64,000 nt of DNA, from NCBI RefSeq assembly GCF_000003815.2, contig NC_049982.1, forward strand, positions 23,039,835 to 23,103,834, given 5' to 3'. The notes beneath the pieces were generated by a model. The model saw only the letters and a list, made by a program, of their open reading frames with translations, made no database searches and was not told the origin of the DNA. Below are positions 1 to 12,200 of this stretch, one piece after another. Position 1 is the stretch's first letter; each line of letters begins with the position of its first letter. This DNA is from Branchiostoma floridae (Eukaryota; Chordata; Leptocardii; Amphioxiformes; Branchiostomatidae). Both the position numbers and the translations under genes were made by a program.

Positions 1-149
1 TCTGTCATGTTTAATGCATATAGTATCTAAACATATCTTCTGTTAACATTACTGACACTGTGGTCATGGGCTTCTTGCCACAGCAAAGATATCTAATTGA
101 CTCGTGCAATAATATACAGGTCTTAATTCTAATGGTCTTCCAATGACAG

Positions 150-1507
150 GGAAAAGACAAGAAGTTGATGGACACGTTAGAGCAGATTTCAAGACATCGG
201 GCGGAAACCAGCAAGGCTGCAGCTCTGAAGTAAGTCACAGTAATTCTGTTGTTATGGTCTTTTAGTACAAGTCTTGATATCATCTGGAATCCTCACGAAA
301 CTTACTGTTCAGTGAAGAAAAATAAGACTCATTGATAATCAATACTGGCATACAATATGATGTTTTTTGTGCTTATTATAGCCTGGTAACATTACATGAT
401 CAATGTGCAATAATTGCAAACTGAAGGCATTCTTCAATAGTCATGAATGTGTTGTACAAAATTCATCTGTCTTGCTGCAGAAACGGCTGTTTTAGATCCT
501 TGTTGCTAGTTGTTTGTCATGGCCTGCTTGAAACTTATACGTCGAAATCGTACACAGACTTACTCAAAAGTGACCATGTCGTTACCATTTAAACTTTGTT
601 CTTCATTAAGTACTTACTTCATTTGCACAGACTGGAGAAGAAAAGAGCTACAAGTGGCAAGAAGCCTGAAGTGAAGGACCCCAAACTGCAGGACCTCCAG
701 AAGAAACTACAGGAGAAGAAGGCAGAACGTCTGAGAGAAGCAGAGAAGATGAAGATCAAGTCCGACAAGAAGTCGGCTGGTCGAACACAAGAACTGGCCA
801 GAGAGAAGGTTGGTATAATGGTTGATCTGAGAGCTGCCAGGAACCAAATCTAAAGCAGTTCATCATTTTCCTTCTGAGACAGCCATTTGGAACAGTTTGT
901 ATCAGTTGCACGATTAGGAAGCAGGTAGAACATTAAAGTAATTCTGGTCAGTCAGGTGTGGTTTCTCCTTTCTATTTCCTCCTTTTCCAGCCTGGCTTAA
1001 GATTGAATACCAACAGCAATCTATCATCAGTGATTGATGCCGTTGGAACCTGTATTTAATAAGCCTCCTCTGTCATTCAGATGGAGCCCACGTAAATCAC
1101 AGTAGAGCCACTCAGGAAATAACATATACCAATGAACTAGGGCTGTTTCAAATGACTTCTCTGTAATATCGGTTTTTAAACTGCACATTGAAGACAAGCT
1201 CAACTCAATGAGATCTAACAGATCCTATACCAGTGCAAGAAGCATGGGCTACGATGGCTGCTTCTTCAGCATTTTCTACTGCCATAACCATTATATGCTG
1301 ACTTGTTTTAGCATATATCTTATTTCCGTAATTAACCATCTTTTTCTGTGCTGTGATTGACAGAAAGCTCTGGAGGAGAACAGGTGGAAGGAGCTGGAGA
1401 GAACGAAGGAGAAACAGGCCAAGCTGGTGACCCAAGGGATCCGTCCTGGGACCAGGTCTGCACAAATACTCAACAGATCTCCAGCTGCAAGAAAAGTCTC
1501 TGCTTAA
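150..1507 (+). CDS. Coiled-coil protein, C-terminal three exons (partial gene)
   Basis: Three exons joined in phase: 150-229, 631-808 and 1364-1507, with the stop TAA at 1505-1507. Donors are gtaagt and gttggt; acceptors are gacag, cacag and gacag. The exon lengths (80, 178 and 144) keep one frame, and the 5' part of the gene lies outside the window. The encoded 133 or so residues are very rich in Lys, Glu, Arg and Gln and read as a continuous charged helix (for example LQDLQKKLQEKKAERLREAE), then a Pro/Arg/Ser tail ending RSPAARKVSA. This looks like a coiled-coil or microtubule/centrosome-type protein, but I do not recognise the family and assign no function. Its 3'UTR converges on that of ALMS1. 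Confidence 0.75.
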
Positions 1508-2405
1508 CATTAGGATTTATGTCCCTTATTGATTAACCTACATGTAACAGTGTGTGCTGTCCTACTAGTTTAACAGGGCTCCCATACTTGCTCTCTCAAG
1601 TATGGGATCCTGGCAAACCAAGGCTTTGACAAAAAACTCCTTCGTTAAACGAACTAGAATGGCACATAGACTGGCTATTGATAGCTGTGTGGATTGTATG
1701 TACATAATTATATACAGATGTATTTCATATTCAAAATATCATTAGGATTTTGAAAGGTGGCAGCATCGGTTTTCTATCATAACAGCAAATATAAAGAATT
1801 TAAAAATGGAGGTTTGACCGTAGCTATTTTTATTAGCTGTCGATTTGAATATGAAAGCCTGCTTTCTTTCAATTTCTACAGTATATAGAAAGTCAAGATC
1901 TCCCAGTACCAAAGGCAAATACGTTGTATTTTTAGTATGTGCTACATAGATGTATGCGCCTTATGTTGGCTTTGTAATGTAAACGAACTCCACTTGCTCA
2001 GTGTTGTTGTCACAGATGCACATAACATGACTGTGTAGATGCCAATAATGTACATTAGTATGTCACAATCTGACAAACTACCCAGGTTTATATTGACATG
2101 TAAAACACTGGGTCATCTATAACTCCAGAGCAGTTAAGTTGTAAATTTGGTGTCAATTTATCTGTTGCTAATATTGTAGACTTTGCTGTTAGGTCTTGTA
2201 CATTTGTTCATGGTGCCAAGTTAGAGGACTTACTGACAAAGTTAATGACTGTATAAAGCACTGTATTTTTGTCCACACTTGATGGTGTTCCTTATCATGA
2301 TGGTTTCATTCTGTAAATACATGATTGTACAAGTTTTTGAAGATGTGACATGTACATTGTACTCTTCACACATTATGAACAGCAATAAACTGTTGTCCAA
2401 AAAGT
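1508..2405 (+). other. 3'UTR of the upstream coiled-coil gene
   Basis: About 0.9 kb of AT-rich sequence without a convincing open frame follows the TAA at 1507. A canonical AATAAA at 2384-2389 probably sets the 3' end near 2405. The minus-strand ALMS1 transcript is inferred to end near 2465, so the two genes converge with only about 60 bp between their 3' ends. Confidence 0.6.
2384..2389 (+). terminator. Polyadenylation signal AATAAA (coiled-coil gene)
   Basis: Canonical hexamer in a GT-rich context about 880 bp after the stop codon. No other AATAAA is closer to the stop in a better context. Confidence 0.6.
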
Positions 2406-2464
2406 ACAGGTTTCATTACTGTTTGTGTTCCTTGTTTAAAGTCAAATAGATACTCACAGAAAGT

Positions 2465-3201
2465 TACTGATGAAGATCTTTATTCTGAACACAGTTAAAC
2501 ACTATACATAATTTTCCTGTACAAAATGGAATGTTTCCTACACTTGTGAACAAGTTGGCATGGAAAATGTCCACGGAATGTTGACACCATTTTGAAAATA
2601 TACCTTTCTTCCAAACATCAGAGATGGCAGGATTTCTATGAAAGTTTACACATATGTAAAATAGTTTGTCTATAAAAAATCCACACATACATGTAAAAAG
2701 AGATTGCTATCAACATCATGAACTTCATATAGGCAATATACATTGTGTAAATGACTATGAAATACATCAGAAATTGAAAGGTTTATGTACATGGTATAGT
2801 TGGCACAAGACAATTTTGTTTGTAGATTATTTGTCACATATACTACAGCACTTTGACACATCTCAGATGGCCTTACTGAGTGAGGCCTATAGTCTGTTTC
2901 TGGAACTCCTGCATTTGACGAAGGTACACAAGAGACTTTGGAAAGCGAGACAAATAGCCCATTTCTGGGGTAAGTCACTAACCAAGTAATAATTTGCAAA
3001 CCACCCATAAACTGACTATACAGTGACAGCTACATTTACATGTAGCACTCAAAATACACACAATTTATCAACATTCTTGATTGCACAATGACAGTGTAAA
3101 ATGGATGAAATTAGATGGTATAAAAACACCACAAAACTTTTGATGCAACAGTTTGTACATTTAGGATCTGTTTAACTGAGACCTAAGGTTTCCATACAGC
3201 A
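2465..3201 (-). other. ALMS1: 3'UTR of ALMS1
   Basis: Sequence between the ALMS1 stop codon (complement of 3202-3204) and a minus-strand AATAAA at 2479-2484. Open frames in this stretch are short, have no recognisable protein content and sit in AT-rich sequence. Confidence 0.55.
2479..2484 (-). terminator. Polyadenylation signal AATAAA (ALMS1)
   Basis: TTTATT on the plus strand, that is AATAAA in the sense of ALMS1, about 720 bp after its stop codon. It lies about 95 bp from the oppositely oriented AATAAA of the neighbouring gene. Confidence 0.55.
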
Positions 3202-6200
3202 TCAGTAGGCTAGTTCATTCTTCCTTCTGAGGCTGTCCAGCACTTTCTGTAAAAGAGGAGAAAATAACCTGGTTTATGCATGTGTAGATGCAAAAAATCA
3301 ATGTAATCCAGTATATGATGACATCAAAATGCATAGATTTTTATCACATTTATGTCAGTATTTGGCCACAGTCAGGACAAGTCATCATGATTATAGTTGC
3401 TACAGAATCTTCCTCATCCCCAGGCAATGTTAACAATGTGATACAGCCATTACCCTAACTTGAAAATTGGTAAAAACCCGTCTGCAGCAATGTTGAGCAG
3501 TAATTTCTAACACAAGAACTGAATTTACCCTTGCACTTACTTTATATTTACAACGGAAGTTGGAAGTTACAGTTCAACCTTGCCTCAAACAGGCCATTAC
3601 CAGTTACAGCAATGCCCAATGGCTCATAAATGCTATACCTTAAAAGCCTTTTTGGCCACCTTACCATCCTAATGGAATAAGGAACAAGCCCTCCCCCATC
3701 AGTTACAGGCACACAAAATTCTAATATACATTATACATTGTATATGTACATACATTATATTATGCTTGGAATGTGGTGACCTGTCCCCAACCTGAATGCA
3801 CACCGATTTCAATGTACATGCATGTAAAAGATCCGGTGTTCAAGGCCATACTTGTCAAAAAGAGTAGGGGACTTTCCCGGTGTGAACGGATCAAACCATT
3901 CCGGCCAAATAGAGTAGGGAATATGTACCTAGCTACAGTGAGTGCCAAAAGGTTAAGTTCTGGCATACAAAAGTGCACAATTAACAATAACTCACTTCTA
4001 AGTTTGGGGACACCTTAGTTTTGAGGCAAAATGAAGACTTTGTACAGTGTAAATGCTAGTGTCTTAGGTCACATTTTCCCAACAGTTGCCCTGCATGGCA
4101 TTTTGCACTCTGCAGGAACCAAAAATATGATATAAAAATTAAATTACACAAAACATAACAAGAAAACATGAATATCATTTTCAAGATCAGATACATCACC
4201 TTCTTGAATAACTGTGCCTTGATCCTGTTGGACTTGTAAGCCGCCTGTCTTCTCTCCTGAGCTTTCTTCCTCTGCACCTCGGGCAGTTTTTCATACATCC
4301 TATACAACAACAACATGGGTCATAAAAACAAAAGTTTCCAAGGCTTGCTAAGCTAAGAACATACTGCGCAGCTACACGGTACACCCATTCCAAGTTAAAT
4401 CCTTCCTGAAAAATACACTCTTTATTTTTTTATTCTGATTTGAAAAAAAAGTACTGTTCCATACATCAAACCTGGAATGCTTAAACTCTGGTATACCAAC
4501 AGTTTTTGAAAATCTATATACAGAATTTGTCCCTTCAACCAACTGTTTTCATTCTAATTTTTGATCAGTTGGATTTTTCCACCATTAAAAGCTTCTGCAA
4601 AGTACAGTGAGGCGTTTTATTCATCATTTTGCCTGCCAGCTCCATGAATCTTCAACAAAAATCCATGAATCAGGAAATCAAATCAGCCTAAAACTGTCCA
4701 ATGAAAATAAAGTTAACACAAACCTTTTACTTCTGGCTGCCATTTCCTTCTTGGTAATGGTTCTTTTCTTGGGCCTGTGCAGATTTTCTGAAGATTCAAC
4801 AACAACAATGATCAGGTGAATCCTTAGAACAAGAATAAACAGTCTGGTAGTTTTTATGCTTAACTACCATAGTCTTTTCCATAATTGCTGAGTGCTATGC
4901 AGAGAAGTAGTATGTACCATTGTTAAAAGACTTTTGACAGTTTGGAATTCAAACCTGTGAGCTTCATGTGTCCCATTCAAAGAGAGTGTCTGCAGCTACC
5001 TGTCAGATACAGGCTATTTCTGACATCTGTTAGGCACTGATACCTGTCCTTAGTGCTGAACTGACATCTGTTAGGCACTGATACCTGTCCTTAGTGCTGA
5101 ACTGACATCTGTTAGGCACTGATACCTGTCCTTAGTGCTGAACTGATATCGCACTATTACCTGCCCTTGGTGCTGAACTGACATCTGTTGGGCACTGATA
5201 TACATGAAACTGGCATCAAACACAAAGGTCAACACAGATAGTCAGATGGTGACTGTCCTAAGAACTGACCAGACAGAGGGGCAGGTTCGGTAGCCTGGAG
5301 TCTCCTCCTCTCCTCCCCGAACAGTCTCATCCTCTCCATCTCGAACGCCTCCTCGTGACGACGCTCCTCCGCAGCCAGCTCCATCCGCCGCACGCGCTCG
5401 CGAGACTTGGAGATGAAGGCCGGATTACGCATCTTTAGCGCCTCCTAGGGTCACGGGATGATTGGTGATAACAGTGTCATTTTTATCTGTGAATAACCTC
5501 ATCAGGCTGGTAAATTGCTGGATAACAGAGTTCTTTGTACAAGTCTCTATACTAGTACTTAGCTGATGATTGGGTCACTACGAAGTTCTTTACACCTAAG
5601 CTAGGTGTTACTGCTGTAGTGGGAAAAATGCTAACCCAAAGCATGAAGGATGCATTCTTCACACTAAAGTAGTGACACCTAGCTTCAGTACAAAGTAGAG
5701 CCAGTGGAAGGTAGCATGAACTGTCAACAATACCTGAGCTAGGTATAAACATTCTAGAGTACAAAAAACTTTCCCCTTACAGTAAAATTGAGATCCAACG
5801 AATGTACAAATGTGCTGTATGTCCATACCTGCAGTGTGAGCCTCTCCAGAGGCTTGGGTGGTTGGTTCCCCCTCCTGTGAGGGCTCATGTCGTCCATCCA
5901 CCTGACGATCTGGTCCTGTCTCTCCTGTGTGTACTGCTGACGCTCCTGGAACGGTCGTCTCCACGGCAGAGCTTGAGCAACAGGCACGTACCACGCCAGG
6001 CCTGCAGAATGGGCACAACACAGATGGTGAAATATGCCAATTGTTGAAGCTGGCTTTAAAGCACTAGATGTTGCATAGGGCAGTGCCCATCTTCATGTCT
6101 GAAGCTCTTGGGCCACTCTTTTGTGCTCATCATCAAAGAGGAGCTAGTCTACTGAACCAGTGAGAGTGGTGTGTTCAACAACCATTCTCTTTCTCAAATG

Positions 6201-9200
6201 CTGCTTGATAAGCAGAGAACACTGGCTGGGAATTGACCTCGAAACACACTGAATGCAAGACACTCTTCCGATACAATTCACACAGTATTCAAATACTCAA
6301 AACAGAATGTAAAAAATCTTTGTACATCATTATAAGAAATTATACAAAGTATAAAATGTGGTTAAAACAGTTTTTCTCAGAACAGTCAAGATCACATCCA
6401 AACACCACATAAAGATACCAGATGTTAAAGCATGACAGCAATCAGTGGCCTTACCTGGTCGAGCATTTTCAGAGGCTGCCTCCCCCTTTTCTGTAGACTT
6501 TGGTTTGGTCTGCCTCTCTTCTTTCCTCTTCTTGACAGACTCAAACAAGACTGGGTACTGTGGGGCTGCCTGAGGCTGTCTGTCCCGACTCTTCTGTTCA
6601 GGAGTGGTCACAGGAACGGACACCACGAACTTGTCGTCATGACTACCCGACCTCGCTCTTCTCCTCTCTGGCTGATTGTCATCTGTAGGGCTACCATCAA
6701 AACCACCGTTGGATTTCCTTTGTCTCCAGGGTCTATCCTCAGCCATAGGCTGGAACCAGGCCATCCCCCCTGGGCTACTGATAGCAGAGACATCCTCTTC
6801 ACCAGCGGGCCTGCCACGGTCTGCTGCTCCAGACTTGGGCATGGGGGTGGACTGGTAATAGCTAGTTTGGTCTGGTTTCTGCTTCTTTCTCTCTCTTGGC
6901 CTCTTGATCTCCATGTCACTGCCTGAATCCAGAGAAGGTGTGGTCTGTGTTGCCCTGTTTCTCTCCCCAGGAGTGCTGACAGAACTGTCCATGCTGGAGT
7001 TGAGAGAGGGCGTGGTCTGAATCCCTATGGTAACCTTGTTGCCATGGGGAGCGGGAGTGGAGGCGATGACTGGTGAAGGAAACACAGCTCCAAAATCATT
7101 CTTCTTTTCCTTCCTCGGGTGCCTGGGACGCTCCTGCTTTCCAGTCTTTTGTTTCCTCTGAGGAGGTTGGGTCGGTTTCTTAAAGGCTTCCTGCTCCTTA
7201 GTCTCCTTCTTTGGCAGGTCCTTAGGTCTACTCTCCTGATATCTCTTGATCCGTTCTTGCCTCTCTTCCCTGCTTTCCTTCTGTCTTCCCTGTTTCTTGG
7301 CTTGACACTGACAGGGTGCACTGCTGTCTGTGTCAGTTGGGCTAGACTCTGTCTCTTGAGGGTACAACTTCTTCCTTGTTTGCTTCTTCCCATCTCCGGC
7401 CTCGGAGCTCGCCGTGCTCACAGGAGAAGTGTCATCGGTCAGGTCTCTGTCTGTCTCGGGCACCGGACTTAAGGTGAGCGTGGACGCTCCGCTGCTCAGG
7501 TACGACAGCCCGCTCTTGTCCCTCTTCTTGCCGTGGCGATCCTTCTGCTTCTGTATCTTCTTGGCCAGGTCCCGCAGCTTGGGGTTGCTCTGTCCAAACA
7601 CCTGGTAGAAGCGGACAGAGTCGATGCTGGATACACTGGAGCTGTCTGATGTGAGGGAGTTGGCCTCCGAGCTGGCCGGACTGCGCAAGTCTCCGAAGAT
7701 CTTTGTGAGCCTTTGTGTATTGATGCTGTCTAGCAGAGAAGATGCAGAGGGTTCCTCTCCTTGAGGTTCTGCAGCTGACCCCTTGTCTCTCGAGGGGACA
7801 TCGGCTTTTCTTGAAGGCTTCTTTTCAACAGGTCTGTCTTTACGTGGCCTTTCTTTTGTCTTCTCAAGCCTTTCTTTAGTCAGCGTCTCTTCCCCATCAG
7901 TCAGTGTACTACTTGTGGCAGAGGCTGAGAGTTCAGGGGAATTATCAATGGGTCCTTGCTTTACTTTAGGTTTCTGGGCTTTTTGTGCCATGGCAGACCT
8001 TGTCTTGTCTGGAGTCTGCACACCGTGGTCCTCTGTCTGTTCTAGGTCCTTCATCTTGACCTTGATGGCGTCACGTAGTTCACATGATGTCTCACCTTCC
8101 TCTGGGGGTGCAGGGTCCTCGGTCATTCTCCGTCCCTCCTGCTGCTCAGCCTTTCGCTGGACATGGTCCTTCAATAGATAAATGTATGATATTAGTTTAT
8201 TATGATATCACTGAAATCACATTCAATACCATACATTTGAGTAGCGGCCTTATGCATAATGCAGCTGAACTGAGGTATGACTTACAACCTTAAAATCGGT
8301 CACTGAACTTACATCAGAAATACATGACTACAACATTAATACTTAAAGTTTGTCCTGCACCAGACAATGCATAGGGCATGGCCCATCTCCGTTTCAGTAG
8401 CCCTGGGCCACACAAAAACTAATCAATTAGTAGAAGGCTAGTCCACAGGTGTGCGTTCAACTTCCATAGTCTTTCCGAAATGCAGAGTGCTTAGCAGAGA
8501 AAGTAGTATTTACATGTACCATTATATTTTTAAGTGCTAAGTATGACTCAGCTGGTGATCAAACTCATGATCATGACTCCTGAATGCCAGGCAAACACTC
8601 TACACACTAGGCCATTCACCAATACAAGTAACTTAAAGCCAACAGAGTTGCTGACCTTGTACATCTGCTGCAGGCTGAACTTGAGCGGATCTCTCATCAT
8701 GTCTGCCAGCTCCTCCAGCTGAGCCGGCTCCAGCTGGTTCTCCTCATCCTCCAGCTTACTCACGACCTCCTCCTTGAAGTTGTTCCAGAGCTCGTCCAAG
8801 TTGGGCCTCCCCTGCAGCCTCCCCTCAACCCTCTCCTCCTGCTCCAGCACCTCCTGAAGGACACTCTGATTCCTGCGCAGAGTCGAGACGTCGTAGTCCC
8901 TCCGAGTAGCATCCCTGGCTCTTCTTGTATCATACTCCTGTCTGTATGTGTCTGGTCGTGTTTCTCTGTACCTCCCGGGGCTGGTGGGCTGGTATCTCCT
9001 GAGGCTGGCTCTTGTGCCTCTGTCTCTGTCAGGACTTCGGTTGACATAATCTCTGATGGGAGATCTATCAGCCCTTGTCCCTCCTACAGCCCCATATCTA
9101 TCATAACTTGTTACATCGGGAGGCCTAGCATCAGGAGTGGGTCTATCTCGTGGGTAATCCCTTGTCCTGTCCCTGCTGTAGCCAACATCTCTGTCACCTC

Positions 9201-12200
9201 TGTACCTGGATGGAGATGTCTCTGTTCTCCTGTATCCCGGCTCATGTCTTGCTGCTGGCCTGTGGTATGTATCGTCTGGTGGAGAGCGATGTCGATCTTT
9301 GAGTCCTCCATCCCTGAGTGGACGCCCTGCCCTCCGGTCCTCCAGCTCTGCTCTGGTCAGACCCCTGCCTTTAGGAGACTGAGGATCAGGCGCCAGTGGT
9401 TTGAAGTCTTCCTCCATGGCCCTGTGCCTGTCCTCTGGAGGAGACCTACTCTGCAGACTGGGTGGGTACTCTATGAAGGATGCTGCCGGCTTGGCCCTGA
9501 CCACATCATCAGTTACTGTAGATTTAGGACGCTGTCTTTCTCTAGTACCCTCTCCAGACCAGGCTTCTCTTGCTCTAGCTGGATAAACTCCTGGCCGGTC
9601 TTGCCCTCTGTCCCACCCTTCACTCGAGCGGCCTCTACCATCTCTTTGTACCATTCTGTGCTCTGTGACAGCTGGTTTGCCCTGTGTTACGTCCTTTCTC
9701 TCGCCACCTGTAGACCTTTCTTCTCTGTCTGCAGCTGAAGGAGTCCCATCCAAGCTTCTTCTCTCGCGCTCTATGATCACCCTCACTCTCTCCTCGTTGA
9801 TTCCATCAGACTCGCCCCCTGACGGTTCTTTCTGCGGCTCCCTGGGTCCTGCCCTGTTGACTGTCTTCTCGCCAGGGGAGCCCTCCTGGGATTTGGAGAG
9901 TTTGGACAGGTACTTGGGTGACTTGCGTGTTCCGTAGATCCCCACTGAGTGGATGGCCTCAAACGTGTCCTTCCTGGTTCCTAGGTAGCTGGCTGGGAAG
10001 GAGGGGGACTCAGCATCATCAGATCCTGTAGATTTGTAAACAAATATTAGCAACCTTACTTCCCATCTACACTCAAGATAGTGTAGTCCATTTTATCCTT
10101 GAAAGTTCTTTATCAATTGAATTGCATCACCCCTTGACAGTGATAGTCATGACCATACATTCATGGGTTGAGGACCTGGACTACTAATGTGAATTGTGAG
10201 TATGTCACAACGTCTGACCATTGTGTTGGCAGGGCAATATCAACACCTTGTGAAGCCCTCACACAATCAACTCACATGTTCCACCTTTAATTTCAAGTTT
10301 AAATGAAGGAGAGAAATATATTGTTAAGGATAATAAATATGCTTTCCATTGTTAATGGGACAAGTCAATACCATACGATTGATGAAGAAACAACAGAAAA
10401 ACTATTGATCAAATTCAAGCTTTCAAAGTCAAACTTACTTGAAGTTTGTAATGTAGAAAATTGTATCACCACTGTATACCAATATACAAAAACTACTTAC
10501 ATGTACCTCTTAGTAATGTCTTTTATATGTATGCTGTTCATGTCCCTTAGTATACATAACAGTGTGTAAACATTGGAAGTCTTGCCATACATACTGCCAC
10601 ACATTACTGATGTACATAATTGAAAAGACTTTAGAGAGCAAGAAAAACCTGCAAACATTTTAATATCTTTAGTAATGTAAAGTTTATTGCAAATTCTTGC
10701 CCGTGGGCTAATTGCATGTAACATAAGAGGTTCAAACAGTGTAAAAAACAACATCACAAGTGTCTACTCTAGTCTAAAGCAAGTAAAAGCTAACCCTAGT
10801 TCCTGGGTTATTGGGTTAGTAAAAGGTTTCCCACTGACCTAGATGGGTACTCTCCAGCGTGGTCTGTGAGACCGGTGTGTCCGGTTCTCTCTCCTCGGCC
10901 AGCGGCACGTAGAACACGTCCGGACTGCCCACAGGGCGGTACAGCTGCAGCCGTGGGCCCGGTCTGAAACAACAAGTTGCCATGGTAACTAGTTACTCCA
11001 ATACATCAAGGAAGGTTAAAAGACATCCTGATCCAGCTAACTCAATGTCAGTAACTGATGAAAGATAGCAGATGATGTCTAATGATGGCCATTTACAAAA
11101 CTTAGTCAGTTGCTTCTGCTAAAACTTTGTATTGAAAAAGTCACCTGGTTGACCGAAGAATTTCTGTGTGATGGTAATAAGCTGTGTCGTGAAGAGTTTC
11201 ATAGTCATACACAGCTTAATAAGGTGCCAGATTCAAACTGAATCCTCTAACGGAAGAAACCTCAGTAAACACTGATGCTAATAAGGGACAGAAAATGGTC
11301 CGTCCAAATTAAGGGATGTCAAATATTTTGAGACCCCCTTGCAGACCTTAGATCAACCTTAGTGTCCCCTTATGTCACTTGTGACAGGAGAGAGTATATA
11401 AGATACATTTGACGTGTTGACAGGGCAAATGTTTGACAGCTGTCCTTTTGTTTGTGGGAAGGAAGACTAATTTGTCCATCCCTCTTGTATATTATATTAT
11501 TAGCATGGAAAATGAAGTTGAGATCTTTATATAGAACTCATTGCAGGTACAGTTAGATGATTACTGTTGGTATAGGAGAAAGTACTTGTATAAAGCTATC
11601 CAAGTTTCAAACAGTACTGCTTGAAAAGTTGAAGTTTACTTTAAAAAAAGGACATATTGTGTACTATTCTGGCAGAATTTTCCATAATCTCAACTAAATT
11701 ATAACCACATCTTGCTTTAATTTCTGAGAAAAACATCAAAATTATTACAAGGTGGCTAAAGGCACATAAAAAATACAACATAATACGTGTAGTACCTTCT
11801 TTCCCTGCCTGTCTCTGTTGGTCTTTCTGCAGATGTTCCTCTACTGCCCCCTGTCTGTCTGTCTGGGTACTGCAGGTCTTCACGAGGCTGGGTGGCGGCT
11901 GACTTTGCTTTCTCCTCCTGTGGCACATGCATATGTACATCTCTTGAGCCCATAGCCTTTGTTGAGTCATCACGATAGCCTTGCCTGCTGGGTTCACGAG
12001 ATCTTTGCGGCGTGGCCCAAAAGTCAGCATTTCTATCGTCTTCCTCAGCATATTTGGCCTCATAACTGTGCCTGCTACTCCTTGTATCATGTCTTTCATG
12101 GCCATACGCTTCCTCCCTGTCAGCAGAACGTGCGGAGTGGTGGGATGCCCTGGATGGACGACCTTCACTTGACCTCTGGCTGACCCCTGACCTGTCACCT

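Larger units (their letters stand above)
4200..6001 (-). other. ALMS1: ALMS motif region (coding exons 10-13 of ALMS1)
   Basis: This conserved C-terminal module is spread over exons 5829-6001, 5270-5444, 4724-4787 and 4200-4299, roughly residues 2674-2844. In vertebrate ALMS1 the C-terminus targets the protein to centrosomes. The order seen is tryptophan-rich segment, RNPAFISKSRERVRRMEL helix, TKKEMAARSKR, then KLPEVQ and a basic helix. It is the only part of the protein that clearly identifies the family. Confidence 0.88.

Noticed and set aside
6432-9938. Several long plus-strand open frames opposite ALMS1 exons
   Set aside because: They are mirror frames of the biased Ser/Arg/Glu-rich ALMS1 exons on the minus strand. 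The ALMS1 exons have consistent splice sites and phases; the mirror frames have neither.
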